From contig OX419760.1 in NCBI GenBank assembly GCA_948567375.1, forward strand, positions 62,926,911 to 62,990,910: DNA of 64,000 nt, read 5' to 3'. Below the pieces are notes generated by a model that was not told where the DNA came from, searched no databases, and saw only the letters and a program-made list of their open reading frames with translations. A program made the position numbers and the translations under genes. Origin of the DNA: Lunularia cruciata (Eukaryota; Streptophyta; Marchantiopsida; Lunulariales; Lunulariaceae). Below are positions 33,141-46,300 of this stretch, in pieces (within the stretch, counting starts at the first letter, position 1; the number at the start of each line of letters is the position of its first letter).

Positions 33141-36100
33141 GAAACTAGAAATTACTTGCCAGGTGAGAGAGACTAGATTGTATAAAATAATGCAATAAAT
33201 GGTTTCAATGAAATTTAAATAGTAAATACTATTGCAATAAAAGTGTAAATACTTTTGCGAATTTGAAGACTATTTTTTAGCTGCAAGAAAAAGAAGCTGA
33301 ATGTTTCGCTTTTCTTGACACGGGAACCGAAAGTGTGCATAACAGCGAATAGAGACAACAGCATTAAATACTTGGTGTGAGTGACATCGAGATGGGAAAA
33401 CAAACAAAAAGGGCCAAACCCAGCTGTTCCATGGCAGAGTTGGATGGATGGAAGGGCACTTCCCGTCGGGGATGGGAGGTTCCGTAACACTGTCGGCGGT
33501 GGAGAGGACGGAGCACAATTGGAGTGGAAGGATTTCTCAACATGCCAAATTGGGCGTCTGTCAAGTTGCTTTCCAGCTGTTTCTCCCTTAGCAACGGTTG
33601 CTTTACCGGTCTTAAAATCATCCATTTTCTCCAGTCTGAGCGAATTGGTGAAGGTACTGGACTTCCTTCTTGTGCCACAAGTCAAACAACACAGCTCCGC
33701 TAATGTTGTGGTTGTTGGACATATCGGAATCAACAGTTGGAGAGGAGGACAAGACAACCAAGCCCAGCTCTTTTGTCGCTAGTGCCAAAAGTGTGAAGGT
33801 TTACTTTCACCCCTGCTTTTCCTTAAGTTCGTCCTTCTGTCTGCCAACAGTGACTTCACTCTTCTTCTGGAAAATGGATCACGATTACCGAAGTGTGGTT
33901 AGTGCTAATCCACCGGTGTGAGGAGGATTAGCCCCATTCTTCTCGGGAAAAAGCTTCGCATTATATGTTAAAGTTTGTAAACTTGAGTGAAAGAGAAGAG
34001 TGACACTAGCAATACCACGCCTTCTCTACAAATTCAACATAATTTTCTCTTCTCAAGTCCTCCAGTATCCTCTAGAAATCAAAGTTTCTCATGCTTCAAC
34101 TTAATTATATCTCACTTTCATCTAACTTAACATTGGATCTATAAACACAGATTAAAATGGTTGCATAAAACAAATACTCAAAACAGGAAGGAATGGAAGA
34201 CAATAGCTTCCGGTCCTTGATGATAAAGACAGCGAACACTTACCAAGGCATGGAAGGGAGTGTTATTATTATGTTTGAGCTTTTGTCAGCATGCATAGTA
34301 GGTTGATTAAGTTAGGCCACAATTTAGAAGGTAGCAGGTGTGGTCTGCCACAACTGGTACGGCATGGCGAGGCAGGCTCGTGTGGAAGGGAGCGAGTGAG
34401 TGGATGATTGAGTAGACGAGTAGAGAGGTAGAGGCAGTAAAGATGTTACAGAAGATGAAAGAAAGATGAAGACTACAAGATCAAGATTCCAATCTTCAGA
34501 CTGAAAGCAAACGGTAGAAGGAGAAGGAACTTGCAGAACAAGAAAGGGTTTAGGCTGCTGCAGATAGTGTGGATACCGTCCGAATGGGAAAATGACAAAA
34601 GAGAGACGGTATTTAAAGAAGTTTAAGTAAAGGCGGATAAAGCTAAGGAAATTGGGGGTCACGTAAATGCATGGGAATGCCAGAACAGTAGAGGGAAAGG
34701 AAAGAGGTCCGATCGTCGGTCATCTCGGCACATGCAGCGGCAATTCAAATGAGGCAGGGAAACCCAGAAAAGTAAAGAGGAAGGAGGGAAGAACCAGCGG
34801 TCGCGAGGTGAGACCGACGGTTGGTTAAGATGCCTACCGTGGTGAAGCTAACATTGGGGGAGGGTTGGGTGAGATACCGTCGTCGTCATTCATTTGTATG
34901 CTGCGGTGATCAGTAGTGTGGTACATCGAAGGAGATGTTCTGAAGGACCTGTTCCTTCCTCTTCTCCTCCTGCGGCTGCTTGTCCTCCGTGCTCTTCCCT
35001 TCCTTCTTCTCCTACTCTCTTTCTGTGTCTGTGTCTCCCGGTCCGCTTCTTCGATCCTTTGTCGAATCGATTTTGCTTGATTGCTGTGCCGTTGTGTAGC
35101 TCGTCATCACATGTTTGGGAAACGCCTTTTATTGTTTCTGCTCGACGAGCGTATGACTTGCACGAGTTTGATATCTTTTACGGAAGGTTTGGTTTAGGTT
35201 TTGCGTTGGATTTGTGTGAGGATCATCATCCTACATCAGTCAGAGAGAGAGAGAGGTGTATGGAGAGAGAAGAGAGATAGAGGCGTGTGTGAGGATCGAG
35301 GAGAAGAGAGGAGGAGGTGGAGAACAGGAATTGATGTTCACGGAGGAGAAGAGAGGTGAGGCTTTGTTGTTGTTGTCATTATCATGGTCGAGTGACGTAC
35401 GAGTGCTCCTCCCTTTCGTCGTCGTTTCCTTGCTCTATTTGCCGATATATCCCCTTCTTCTTCAGGGTTTGCCGCTCAGGGAGCTTGTTGATAGTTTACC
35501 CATTCTTCTCAGAAAGTATCTATCCACCCGTTCGCGCACCTTTTCGCCTGCTCACCTTTGATGCACTTTTATGGTTTTGGGTGACGCATCTCTCTACACT
35601 GGCGGCAATTGCACGTGTTTTTTCATTCAGAGAGAGAGAGAATTCCAGTCGAATTGCATCTGCAACCTGGTGACATCTGAAGAATGAACTAAAAGGAGGA
35701 AGGAGGGCTACCCTCATGACTGTTATTGCCTCAGTAGCTACCTTGAAATTCCATTATTTCAGTAGGTGACATCTCTCACGGGAGCCTCAACGGATAGAAA
35801 TCCGCTGGAAAGTCGACAACGATAGAGAAAGTACAACTATTGGATCAGTCGATAGCTTGGTGTTGACTCTTCTCTACCAAATGCATCGTTCACACCACTG
35901 TATGCTGTAACTTAGCGGAGGCTGTCTGCGACTGGACAGGTGGAGACATGCCGTCTGTGGAAGAGTTCGGCGAATTCTAGCAACGACATCGAACTCTACT
36001 ACCCATTCTGGGCCATAGGCTTGCAGCACGGCAGCTGTTGGAGTCCGCTGAGGGCTTTCATCATTGATATCACAGTAGGAGCATTTGGTGCTCCCGATCA

Positions 36101-36197
36101 GAGCCGCTCCTGAGCAAGTCTTGAGAAACTTATAGTCGGTAACGAGCATCAAGGACCTGTGGTTGATCGCCTTCAACATAACTTTCATTCTGAGGAC
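33141..36197. other. Upstream region of the E2 gene; CT/GA-rich tracts
   Basis: No protein is recognised. From about 34890 to 35650 the sequence becomes rich in CT (35000-35060) and GA (35240-35300, 35630-35642) tracts and rises in GC, as plant 5' leaders often do. It may hold the promoter and non-coding first exon of the E2 gene. A 180-codon minus-strand open frame at 33757-33215 has no recognisable domain. Confidence 0.4.
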
Positions 36198-39100
36198 ATG
36201 GTGAGCGCCCTAAAATTCAATGATCTTTTTCGTCATTCCTTTACAGTTGACGAGGGTTCAAACATCCAACGGCTAGTTTGTATCCCTGATGGTATTCTGC
36301 ATTTCGTGTAAGCGTTGTAATAAGCCAACTACATACATCTAGCTACTTTTGGTCATGCAATTCTGCATCGGAAGCCGAGAATTGCAACCAGCATCTATAT
36401 CATAGACAACCCGGCAACCGTCTGTGTGAGTGGTTACCATTGCCCCATTTAATCGTGCCTCCATTCGCATATAGGTAAGTAGTGACATTTGGACACCTTT
36501 AGATATGCATACTGCGAATGGAGATAGAAGTAGGGATGGATCCTGTAAGAAGTTCAACACGTCCTGTATGTCAATATATAGTTTCTTCCACACGGTTAGA
36601 GGGTTTGTGGATAAGACGCTCTTGCTACACTGCTGGGTTTCGAAAACGAGAGCTCCATCCACCTATGTATGTCAAGAGTAAACACTGGGTCCAATATAGG
36701 GTCTAAAACCCGATATTGAATAAGCGATCCTTCTCTTTGGCTTCTTTAGTCATTTATCTTTAAATAAGTAGCACCTCATATCTGATGGGCGATGATATTT
36801 CGCCTTTTTGTTGAAGCCCACGAGGGAATCTTAGTCTCTCCCGATGTCTATAGAGATTCCAGCTTTGCTCTCTTTGATGTTTGTCTTCTTTCGTCTTTCA
36901 AGAGAGACGAGAAAAGCCTGCTTCTGATCAATTTCCCGTCAATGCCGATCTCAAAGTTGTTCTTGCTCGAACTTTACGGTATCAAGAACAATAAATTACT
37001 GTTTCAACTCAAAAGAGAATTACAAGAAACAGTGCCTATTATCGTGTGTAATCAAATTACCAAGAACCACACTAACTCGAACAGTGTCGTTAAATCTGAC
37101 CTTGTCCTTAATCTCACGCTTCCCACTTTGTCTTCTTACAATCATGTGCTTCAGGTTTTGCAAAGACGTTACATCAGCTCTCCAGCTACTAATTTTTCCT
37201 TGGCGCAGTTCTTAACCTGGGACAAATTGTACATTTTGTGACAGGCGACCAATGAGAACTTACCCCCCAAAGTCATCAAAGAGCTTGCCAGAGAGTTAAA
37301 GAGCCTGGACGAAAGTCCTCCGGAAGACATACGAGTCATAGTTAATGAGGATAATTTCTCAAACATATATGCAGATATCGAAGGGCCCCGTAAGGATTTC
37401 AGTACTCTGTCCTATATTCCATTTACAACGAGTTACGAGTTATGGTGACGTTTGATTAGAGAATGACGTTAAAGATTTTAAACGTTTGGGTAAATTGGAT
37501 TAGGTCAGTGTAAATAGCTGTCGTTGCTGGGTCGAGAATGGGTCGGTGGATGCCGGGCACATCAGAGTTTGCATCTACGTTGTACCTTTTCAAGTGTAGT
37601 GACTTTTATGGTACTGGCACTTTTATTTGGTGTTAATCGGGCAAGTTTACTCAAATATCATTGCGTGATATCAGATGGTACACCTTACGAAGGTGGTGTA
37701 TTCCGTATGAAGCTCATTCTCAACCAGGACTTCCCTCAGACACCTCCGAAAGGTGAGTTCGTCTGCTTTGTGTGCTGCTTGTTCTTTTGGATCTTCCGAG
37801 AATTCGTGGATCCGCAACAACCTACCAATTCTTCATACCTCAGTGGCTTCCAGAAGTTTTGACCGTTGGCTCCTACTCTGGCTTGGTCTTTGCTGCCTTC
37901 AGGACTCTAACGCTCACACAACTAATCCTGGTTTCGTTACAGCTGGCGGGCACTGATGACCGGCTGTCTGATAATGCAGGTTACTTCATCACTAGAATCT
38001 TTCATCCGAACATCGCGAAGAATGGAGAAATTTGCGTCAATACTTTGAAAAAGGACTGGAAGCCAACGTTAGGTCTACGACACGTCTTGCTTGTAAGTTC
38101 AAACCTCGTTATCAGTTTTGATACCTCGACAACTTCTGACATTAAGAACACAAAAGTCGGGTTCCCATAGTAACCTTTCACGCTCTTTTTGTGAACCAAT
38201 TCTCGGCGGACATTTGGTCTGTCTATCGAACCCTTCATTGTCTATCCGCTGCCCTGGACCTGCTGTCTTTTATATTCCTATATCCATTCATCATGCTCCT
38301 TTTTTTATATGTGAGTTTGAATATGACAATGCTGAGCTAAATATAGCTTTATCTCGATGATAATTATCGAGCTAGAGAAATTTTCATTTGGAGAAAGTCG
38401 AGGTTGGATAAGATTATCCTTCAAGGGGTCCTTTAAACACAGCATGGAATATTTGAAGCAAAATATCTTGTTTGGAAAACGTTTCGTTTCTTCACTTTTC
38501 AGCTGAATAGAGTACACTAGAGGTCGTGACCACATAAGATGTGCAATTATTGTAGTATAGTAACTTTGTAACCGAGAGGGTGTACTGAGAAATCCTTCGT
38601 GGACATCTGTATCTGATCAGGTGGTACGGTGTCTCTTGATTGAACCTTTTCCCGAATCTGCGTTGAACGAAGAAGCAGGGAAAATGTTGATGGAGGACTA
38701 CGAAGGTTATGCGAAACATGCAAGGTAGAGCTTCTTGTTGTTCTTTACAGCTTTTTGTTGTTCTTTATGGATTGTAGGTCAGATACTGAACTGGATTACG
38801 GAGGCAAAATTTATTATATATTTCTAAATTGTTGCCGACCACCAGTTTGAGCTCGACTTCTAAGAAGCCGCCTGCGACAATTATTATTCTGTCCCACTTA
38901 ACGGTCGCTTGTAGACACGTCTTTACCGACTGAGACAGCATAATAGAAGGATGGAAGCAACATCTATCTTCAGGATTCACATGCTCATGCCCACTGCTAT
39001 GTCCTTATTTGCTATATGCAGACTCATGACAAGCATTCATGCTATGAAGCCGAAGCCAAGGGTGAAAGTTGCCATAGCTGAGTCGACAAGCGTGAATGCA

Positions 39101-39322
39101 GCGTCTTTGGACCCGGACACCATGGGTCACACTCCGCTGATGCACAACTCAGCTAACAAAGACCATACATTAGAAGGTGGATTGAGTGTTGCAGGCCCTG
39201 ACGCCATAGCCGCTTGTACTTCCCCGAGTGCGAAGAAACCAAAAGGAGATCTTGGAGCTGCTAAACCTGTTGTGGACAAAAAGAAGATGGATGTAAGAAA
39301 AAAGAGCCTGAAGAGGTTGTAG
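36198..39322 (+). CDS. UBC22-like: Ubiquitin-conjugating enzyme E2, UBC22/UBE2S type
   Basis: Exons: 36198-36200 (ATG only), 37245-37389, 37675-37752, 37980-38092, 38621-38724, 39022-39322; 744 nt, 247 residues. The start is inferred: the next exon begins [19 protein letters not shown], which in the family directly follows Met, and a perfect ATG|gtgagc donor sits at 36198. The UBC fold occupies about residues 8-158. It has the HPN motif (84-86) and active-site Cys94 in [12 protein letters not shown], with [15 protein letters not shown] after it. UBE2S enzymes extend Lys11-linked ubiquitin chains, in animals on APC/C substrates; plant UBC22 is the counterpart. A basic tail of about 80 residues ends SLKRL, much like the APC/C-binding end of UBE2S. 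Confidence 0.9.
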
Positions 39323-39889
39323 AACGTCCTTCTATATAATTATTTATTAGGTCAAAAGTCAGTCTAGTTTAAGCCAAGTAGGTCCTGCTTTCTGTTTATT
39401 GTGATGGTTGTGCCCTTTTTGTGCCTTCCCCAATTCAGGCGATAGTGATGGGAGCTGCACTTTGTAAATCGATTGTGTATTTGCTAGCTGCCAAGAGAAT
39501 TCCAGCTCCTGGCCCATGAAAGCAGGTGGGTTCATGTTCATCTGATTATGTCAGAGTGGACTGTGGTAGTACTCACTTTCCTTTCCTTGTAAAGCTTTTA
39601 AGCCTCAATTATTCCGATTATTCAATCGTTTGGATGGTTATGCTTCTTTTTCCATAGAAATAGGAGATTTGATCCACAGAGATGCTGGATATTTGGTCCA
39701 CATGAGATTGGGTAGTTAACAAGAGGTCAAAAAGAAACATGTAAGATGATGCAAAACCAAGTCCTTTAGGTCGTGTGAAAGACTGAACTTTGATAGCACT
39801 AAACTTAATTAAATTCTCAATTATTCTCTATGAGATCGTATGTCGTAAGTTCTAAGGTTGATGGAGAATGAAGCCACGACAGGTACGAA

Positions 39890-40435
39890 AATCAGTTGGG
39901 ACGGGGAGTACGGGGTTGGGACGGGGAGTACTTTAGGTGATGCTGGAAATGGATGGCAAGCTGTCACCACTGTTGATATCATTGGGACGTTGAGTACCTG
40001 GGTAATGTAGTTAATTCTGTGAATGATTGGCAAGCTGTCACCCCCTGTGGACATCATTCGGGAACAAGCCCTGGTTTCGGAGCTGTGTAGGTGAACGTTT
40101 CTATGGACAAACACGGACTATTGACGGCTGTCCTTACCAATCGCGTTTCTGCGTCATAATTCCCTTCTAGATATCCCCGAGGACTGACCAAAATAGATGT
40201 CCAATGATGTTGCATCAGCTGGTGGATAGGATGTAGGCGAACAGAAGCAAACAAAAGGTGAGGATAAAGAATTGGCGTGTCTTGATAACTCCCTTCTATA
40301 TATCCCACAGAGGATTGACCAAGATGGATGTTAATCAATGACGTCGCAGCAGATGGTGCATACGAAGTAGGCCGAGCAGAAGCAAACAAGCGGCGAGGAT
40401 AGAGAATTGGCGTGTCTTGTTGACACATGTACACA
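39890..40435. repeat. Tandem duplications downstream of the E2 gene
   Basis: A ~129-bp unit is repeated at about 40160-40288 and 40290-40418 (tcccttctaKatat ... gaattggcgtgtcttg). Just before it, ggttgggacggggagtac occurs twice (39896-39931) and ggcaagctgtcacc twice (near 39955 and 40029). No coding sense was found. Confidence 0.75.
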
Positions 40436-41505
40436 TGGCATGTGAATCCGTCGCCGAGACAGTATGTTAAAACAGTCGAAAGTAAAATTGTAGTAGAATA
40501 GAGACAGATCTTGTTTTATCTCTAGTCCAGAATAATACTCTGAGGATTAGAACTTCTTCAAACGGACTTGCTATTTCCACCACAGCTAATTTAAGACAAG
40601 GGCTAGTTTGGATGTTGGCCCCATTTCCACGATGGTGCCCATGAGTTCTTCAGTCATGGTGACTGAAGAACATTGAAATTAGTCGAGCTCGACCCCATCA
40701 TTCTTACTTACCTCAACGGGCCTTTGTTGTGTCGAGCATTGCTGTTTAGCATGGTACATTTTTCTCTAAAACAGTGTTTCTGCACAACATACTGCTTTAA
40801 ATTTGATACATGCGGCCACATTGAGTGCAATTGAAATAAGAATAGAAAGGTTTTCAGAGCCGGGTCAAGATGCACTTTTCAATCTAGTGGGTTGGTTTCC
40901 GCAAGTCTCCTTCTGAGAGGTAAACAACGCAATTTGAGATATATTCGAGATGTGAATCTTCATACTTGAAGATGTGAACCTGAATTCTGCGCTTCTAATC
41001 TAGCTTTCTAAGAGGTCTTAACCCAAATGGTTCCTCATGGAGAAGGTTCTTGGAAGGTTTCTGTGTCTGCAAAGTGAGAGAAGATAATTCTCAAAACTTG
41101 CAGCCAGTTACTCCATAGCATGTACCATATTTCTGAAACTCGCACACCAACATTTGTTCATCCTGATCTTCAGCACAAGCCAAAAACCAATCATATCCAA
41201 CTTCCTGTTGCTCCGGTAATCAGCTCCTGCGACAAAACAGTCAATTAACAATCAGTGGAAGATCACATATGGGTACATTACGCAGAGTGCCAGTTGTTGT
41301 AGGCCTTCACATAGCTGGCCGATTGCCCGATGCTTCCTACTTGACTGAATGATCATCAATATTGCAGCGATGGCTATTGGGACTGCTACAAATCCTTTCG
41401 GCAATGGCTACTTCCAATCTGAGGAAGTCGAGCGTCAACTTTTGTGTGAAAGCAAGGGGGAAATGTTGTAGATAAATAGAGAATACAAGCGAGAGATTTT
41501 GCTCA
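40436..41505. other. No gene seen
   Basis: Mixed-composition sequence between the tandem repeats and the Mutator-like relic. Open frames are short and unconvincing. Confidence 0.55.
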
Positions 41506-43325
41506 TTGTTGTTGCATTTCAACCAAAAATATTGGATGCTTGACAGCAATATGGATGTTTTGGACCTCGAGAGTGCAGTTGCATATGTCCGTAGTCATGC
41601 TCAAAACATTGGTTTTGCGGTAACTATCGAATGCTCAGACCTGGCGCATGGTCATGTTAAAATATGTTGTGACTGTGGAAGCACATATAGGAAATGCAAC
41701 AACAAAGAACCTGATGAGTGTCAACGTTTATCTGCAATGCAAAAAATTGACTGCCCATGGAAAGTTATCGCTCGTAAGAGTAAGGAAAATAGATGGAGTT
41801 TCACCACTGGTGATGACAATCACAATCACAAAGAATCAGGTGAAATGTCAGGCCATTTGAGTGCAAGAAGGTTAACTGAAGCAGCTAAGAATTCAATCAA
41901 CAAATTGGCAACATAGGCATCTTTGAGTGCCAAATTTTGATGAAGCTACGTGAGGATACTTCAAATGCACTCGAGATTGCCAAGACCGTGGACAATGCCT
42001 AAAGTGATGATGCCTAATCTTTGATGGTCGTTCTGCCATACAAGCACATCTAGATGAGTTAAAAGAGTATGGATTCCAATATGCTCTTGAGTCTGATGAG
42101 AGCGGGCCGTATCAAACCTTTTATTTGTCTATCCAGATTCCATTGGTTTTGCCAAGAGATACTCCACAATCATCTTGACGGATCGTACATATAGAAAAAA
42201 TTGCTTCAAGATACCTCTTTTGAACATAATTGTGCACACAAGCCTCAATACATCATTCACAATGTCTTTCATCTTCCTCAACGGAGAAGACATATTTGAG
42301 TATCAATGGGCTATGGCAAAAGTTTGCAATATATTTGGTGACATTGTTCTTATGGTGATTGTGATTTGATACTGATAATGCCTTAAGAACTACAATTGGA
42401 TGTCTCTCTCTTGAGGCTCAACATCTGTCCTTGTAAATTGCATGAAATTTTTGGAGATAGAGGATTGAGTGAGAAAATAATGACAACCTAGTCCAGTATT
42501 TGCTGAGTAGGTATAACCATAGACTTTGATTAGACTTTGATGCGAAGTGGGATGAACTTTGCACCACTTCATTGACGTACCGTCCATCAAAAAGTACTTG
42601 GAAAACACATGGCTACCGCACAAAATTTTTTTTGTCATTGCATGAGTGGGAAATGGTTTACATTTTGTAAACACCTCAACATCATATGTAGAAAGAGCAC
42701 ATGTGATGCTCAAAAGATACCTACAAGTGTCCACCGAGTGTCTATATGTTGTCCAAGAGCAACAAGCCCATGTAATCACACATCAAGTAGCAAAATTCTG
42801 CTCAACTATTGCAAGTGAGAAGCTGAAGGTTCCACACCGGATGCAAAGTCAATTGTTTGCAAATTTGGTTGGCCAAGTCAATGTGCACACTTTGAAGTTG
42901 TTGGAGCAACAACAAACAATTGCTCCCCAAATAACGTATGGAAAAGAGTGCACAAGCCACTTTAGAGCTTCAATAGTCTTACCATGTGCACATGACCTTG
43001 CCAAATTACCAAATGGTACATCGATTCCTCTAGCAGGCATGTCATGCGGGCGTGTCAATAGTGCCAAAGAGAAATGGGAGCCCTATTGGGCACTTGGAGA
43101 AATTTCAGACGGATCTACGACTATTGGAACATCATTATGCGGTGTGGTCTCCCACCTAACAGACTGTGGGTGGCTCAAGCCAAGTTGGCAAGCCTTGCTA
43201 TGGGCAAGATGCCAGCCATGAAAAATCCGCCACAGATCAAGTCAAAAGTAGACCTAATGGGGCTAAAAATAGGGCCAAGAGTTCCACTACAAGAAACCCC
43301 TTGGCTTTGGGTTGATTGCATATAG
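41506..43325 (+). pseudogene. Mutator-like element (MULE) transposase, decayed
   Basis: 41506-41916 encodes a FAR1-type DNA-binding region: DLESAVAYVRSHAQNIGFAV, C-rich CCDCGSTYRKC, and DCPWKVIARKSKENRW with DDNHNHKES. At about 42190-42370 blocks of the MULE transposase core appear (LLNIIVHTSLNTSFTMSFIF, EYQWAMAKVCNIF). 42646-43060 reads FVNTSTSYVERAHVMLKRYL, then PCAHDLAKLPNGTSIPLA, a SWIM-like end. A shifted frame near 43250-43310 gives RPNGAKNRAKSSTTRNP, a common C-terminal tail. Stops and frameshifts lie between blocks. Terminal inverted repeats were not located. Confidence 0.8.
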
Positions 43326-46300
43326 ACGTGCTTAGGGTGTTACTAAACTAACCCTTGTCTTAGGTTAGCTGTGGTAGAAATAGCAAGTCCCTTTCTTAAA
43401 ACTTCTCACCACGTCTATCAGAAATCTTTTCAAATCTCAATTGCTCATTATATAGTACCTCCAAGTTCAAGAATTTTAAGAAGAAAACAAAACAGAGATT
43501 GTATTGTTCATTGGATTAAAAGGATATCCACTTTTGTTTAAGATGCTGAAGTTAGTATATTATTGCATCAAAAGTGTCCTTAAATGGGTCGCTTAATTCC
43601 AGTTTCTGGATATAATTGATACACAATAATAGAAGTATTTATGGTATATGTTATGGTCATCCTTATCTCTTAGAGGCTCTTTAAATTTCATTCGCTGTGT
43701 ATTTCCTTCATGCCCTGTAAATTTTAAAACAGAATCCTTCATCAATTCCTATGGTTAACCAAAAATGTTTTGGAGTGAACTAAAAGTGTCCACAAAGGAA
43801 GCAATGGATACAGAATAAAATTTACATTTTATTATTAATCAAATAAGTAAAAGTTTTACTTGTTGAATAGGGTGTGTCTTACTCTATCATAACTGGTCAG
43901 TTTTAGAAGGAAAGCATTTTCTTTGAAAAAAAAACAAGATAATTAAAAATAGACAGTTTGAAAACTTTTATAGAGGGATGGGCATATACATGCTGGAAAT
44001 GAACAAGTTTACCGGATATTATAGTACTTCAAGGAGTAATTGGAGAAAAAGCAGATTGCTTATTGTAGGTAAATTTAATTAATGAATTATGTTGCCTAAA
44101 TCTATTCCCTAATCATATTCTCCTTGCGTTTAATTCGGTTTCCATTTCTGTCCTTCGTCACACGCGGTCGATCAAGATACAATACGGCCCTGCGAGGCGA
44201 GAACGGGTTAAATGTATCTTAATCTACTGACTGCTTGTGACGAGGACACAACCTCCCGAGAAAAGAAACTGGGATCCCCCGTGACGTGACGTGACGTGAC
44301 GAGGACGTAGCCTCACGACGAAAGAAAGGGGACCGCCCGTGACGAACACACAGACTCGCGACTAAAGGAAAGAAAAGAAAGGAAACGGGATTAGTGTTTT
44401 ATCCAAATATTCTAAATTTGTAGAGAGGGGATCATGTTCATGTAGATTTATCATGTTTTTGATATCTTTATGTGGTTAGGTTTAAGGAAGTGATAATATC
44501 CTTTTAGGATGAAGATGGATTCCTTTGTATTGAAATTTTATAGATTTAACAATATATTGCTAATAATTTAATTCGTTATCATGCTCTCACTTAGAATTTA
44601 ATATAAAACTATTCTCTTATGAATCATTTTATGTATAATAAAATGAAGACACTATTTGTTAGTTCTTTGTTAATTTTTTAGTTCGACTCCAGTTTATTTT
44701 CTTCGTTCATGCAGTGCCTATTGGTGGTTAATTGCACGATGTTTTTATATACTCAAAATTCCTGTGCATAAGCGTGATCGAATACTTACTACTCGATGAT
44801 TGCTTACTAGTTCTTTGGATATATATTATTCTCGATATGTTGCAATTTTGCCTTTGCTTCAAGTTATATTCGACGCATTCTACTTGAGTGATTTATCCAC
44901 ATTCTCGCATTGTGCATTGAATATCTCTTGGTCACCGTCCCTGTGAGTTCCTAGAACGGCTTCTGCTCTCATCTACCAATATTTTTTCTACTCACTTTTC
45001 CTTTAATCTAAACTACCAATGCCGAAATCTGCCAACCAAAAATACCATTCCATGTAATAAGGGAAAATATATTGTTTTCTCATATAAAACTATCGTCTAT
45101 TTTAGTTATCACTTTAATTCATTCTCAATACAATAACTCTAATTTTTTAGTTACCTATATAATCATACCTTTGCGTAAATACGAAATCTCCTAATATCTT
45201 CATATATTTACATGATATTTTAAAATTTTAAATATGGAAACTGAACTATTCTGTTTGAAATATTTTAATATTAACTTGTCATCATTATTGATTGAATATA
45301 TTTATCTTCTTCACTTAATTTCTTTTTCAAGTTTGATTACAATACGTAAGCTGTTTATCTTAATCTCTCTTCTTTATCAGATTAAAAAAAACAATTTAAG
45401 TCCACGTATTTAGAGGATTGGACTCCTTTTTGTTGCTTGAATTTGATCTTGATTCATTTTTGCAATAAATAAGATTTTTGAATATTTATCTTATATCCTC
45501 ATAATAAAAATATTTATATTGAATATTTCTAATTATGTGAAGGCAACCACATAGAACACAAAGAAGGATGGGAACAAGGGAGAGAAAAATGATGGGTAAT
45601 GTGAAGATCTTTGAGAGTTGATCACTCATCGCTTCGCCCTCTGTGCACTCTCATTTCTTCGCAACTTAAGCACACGATATTCAAATGTTTGCTATTCGAT
45701 GTCGTCAACCATCGTAGATGATCAGTAAATTAATTGTAGATAATTATTGTTGAAATATGGATAATTATTATGAAATCAATAAGATCATCATTTCTTACCA
45801 GTCATAGTAAACTTTAAAGGTGAATTGTGGTTTAATCTTTAAAATTTATCTCTATTTTGACATCAAGGTTTTGGTTTATTACACTTGGTTTGGTTTAATT
45901 TAATACAATGTGTGTATATCCAATCGTCCTTTGTGCTCTTACTTTTCGCTCCACTTCATTAACGTGGCTTTCATACTTATCCTTCGGTATGAAAGGCAAG
46001 GTTTTTCACACATCGGCGTAAACCACTATTCACATTCGGAGTTGTTTCTCACTACTCCTTATTCTTCCATCACATTATACTTTAGTAGTTTTATTATCTT
46101 ATACTTTCGAATGTATCCTCGTATTACTTTGCTATGTTATACTTGCTTTTTGTATGAAGGAATATTTTATTTTCAAATTTTAACCAGATATGTCTCCCGT
46201 CCTTTTCGTTCTTCTCCTCGAAATCTTACATTGCAATCTGATTTCTTCTGCTCATGCATATTCTTGCTCTTTAGTTGGAACTCAACCTTTGCCTTTCCCT

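Noticed and set aside
33215-33757. 180-codon open frame on the minus strand, overlapped by other frames
   Set aside because: Several frames are open here on both strands, which points to low stop density rather than a gene. No motif recognised.
42390-42779. 129-codon minus-strand frame inside the MULE region
   Set aside because: It is the shadow of transposase coding sequence on the plus strand, where the recognisable motifs are.
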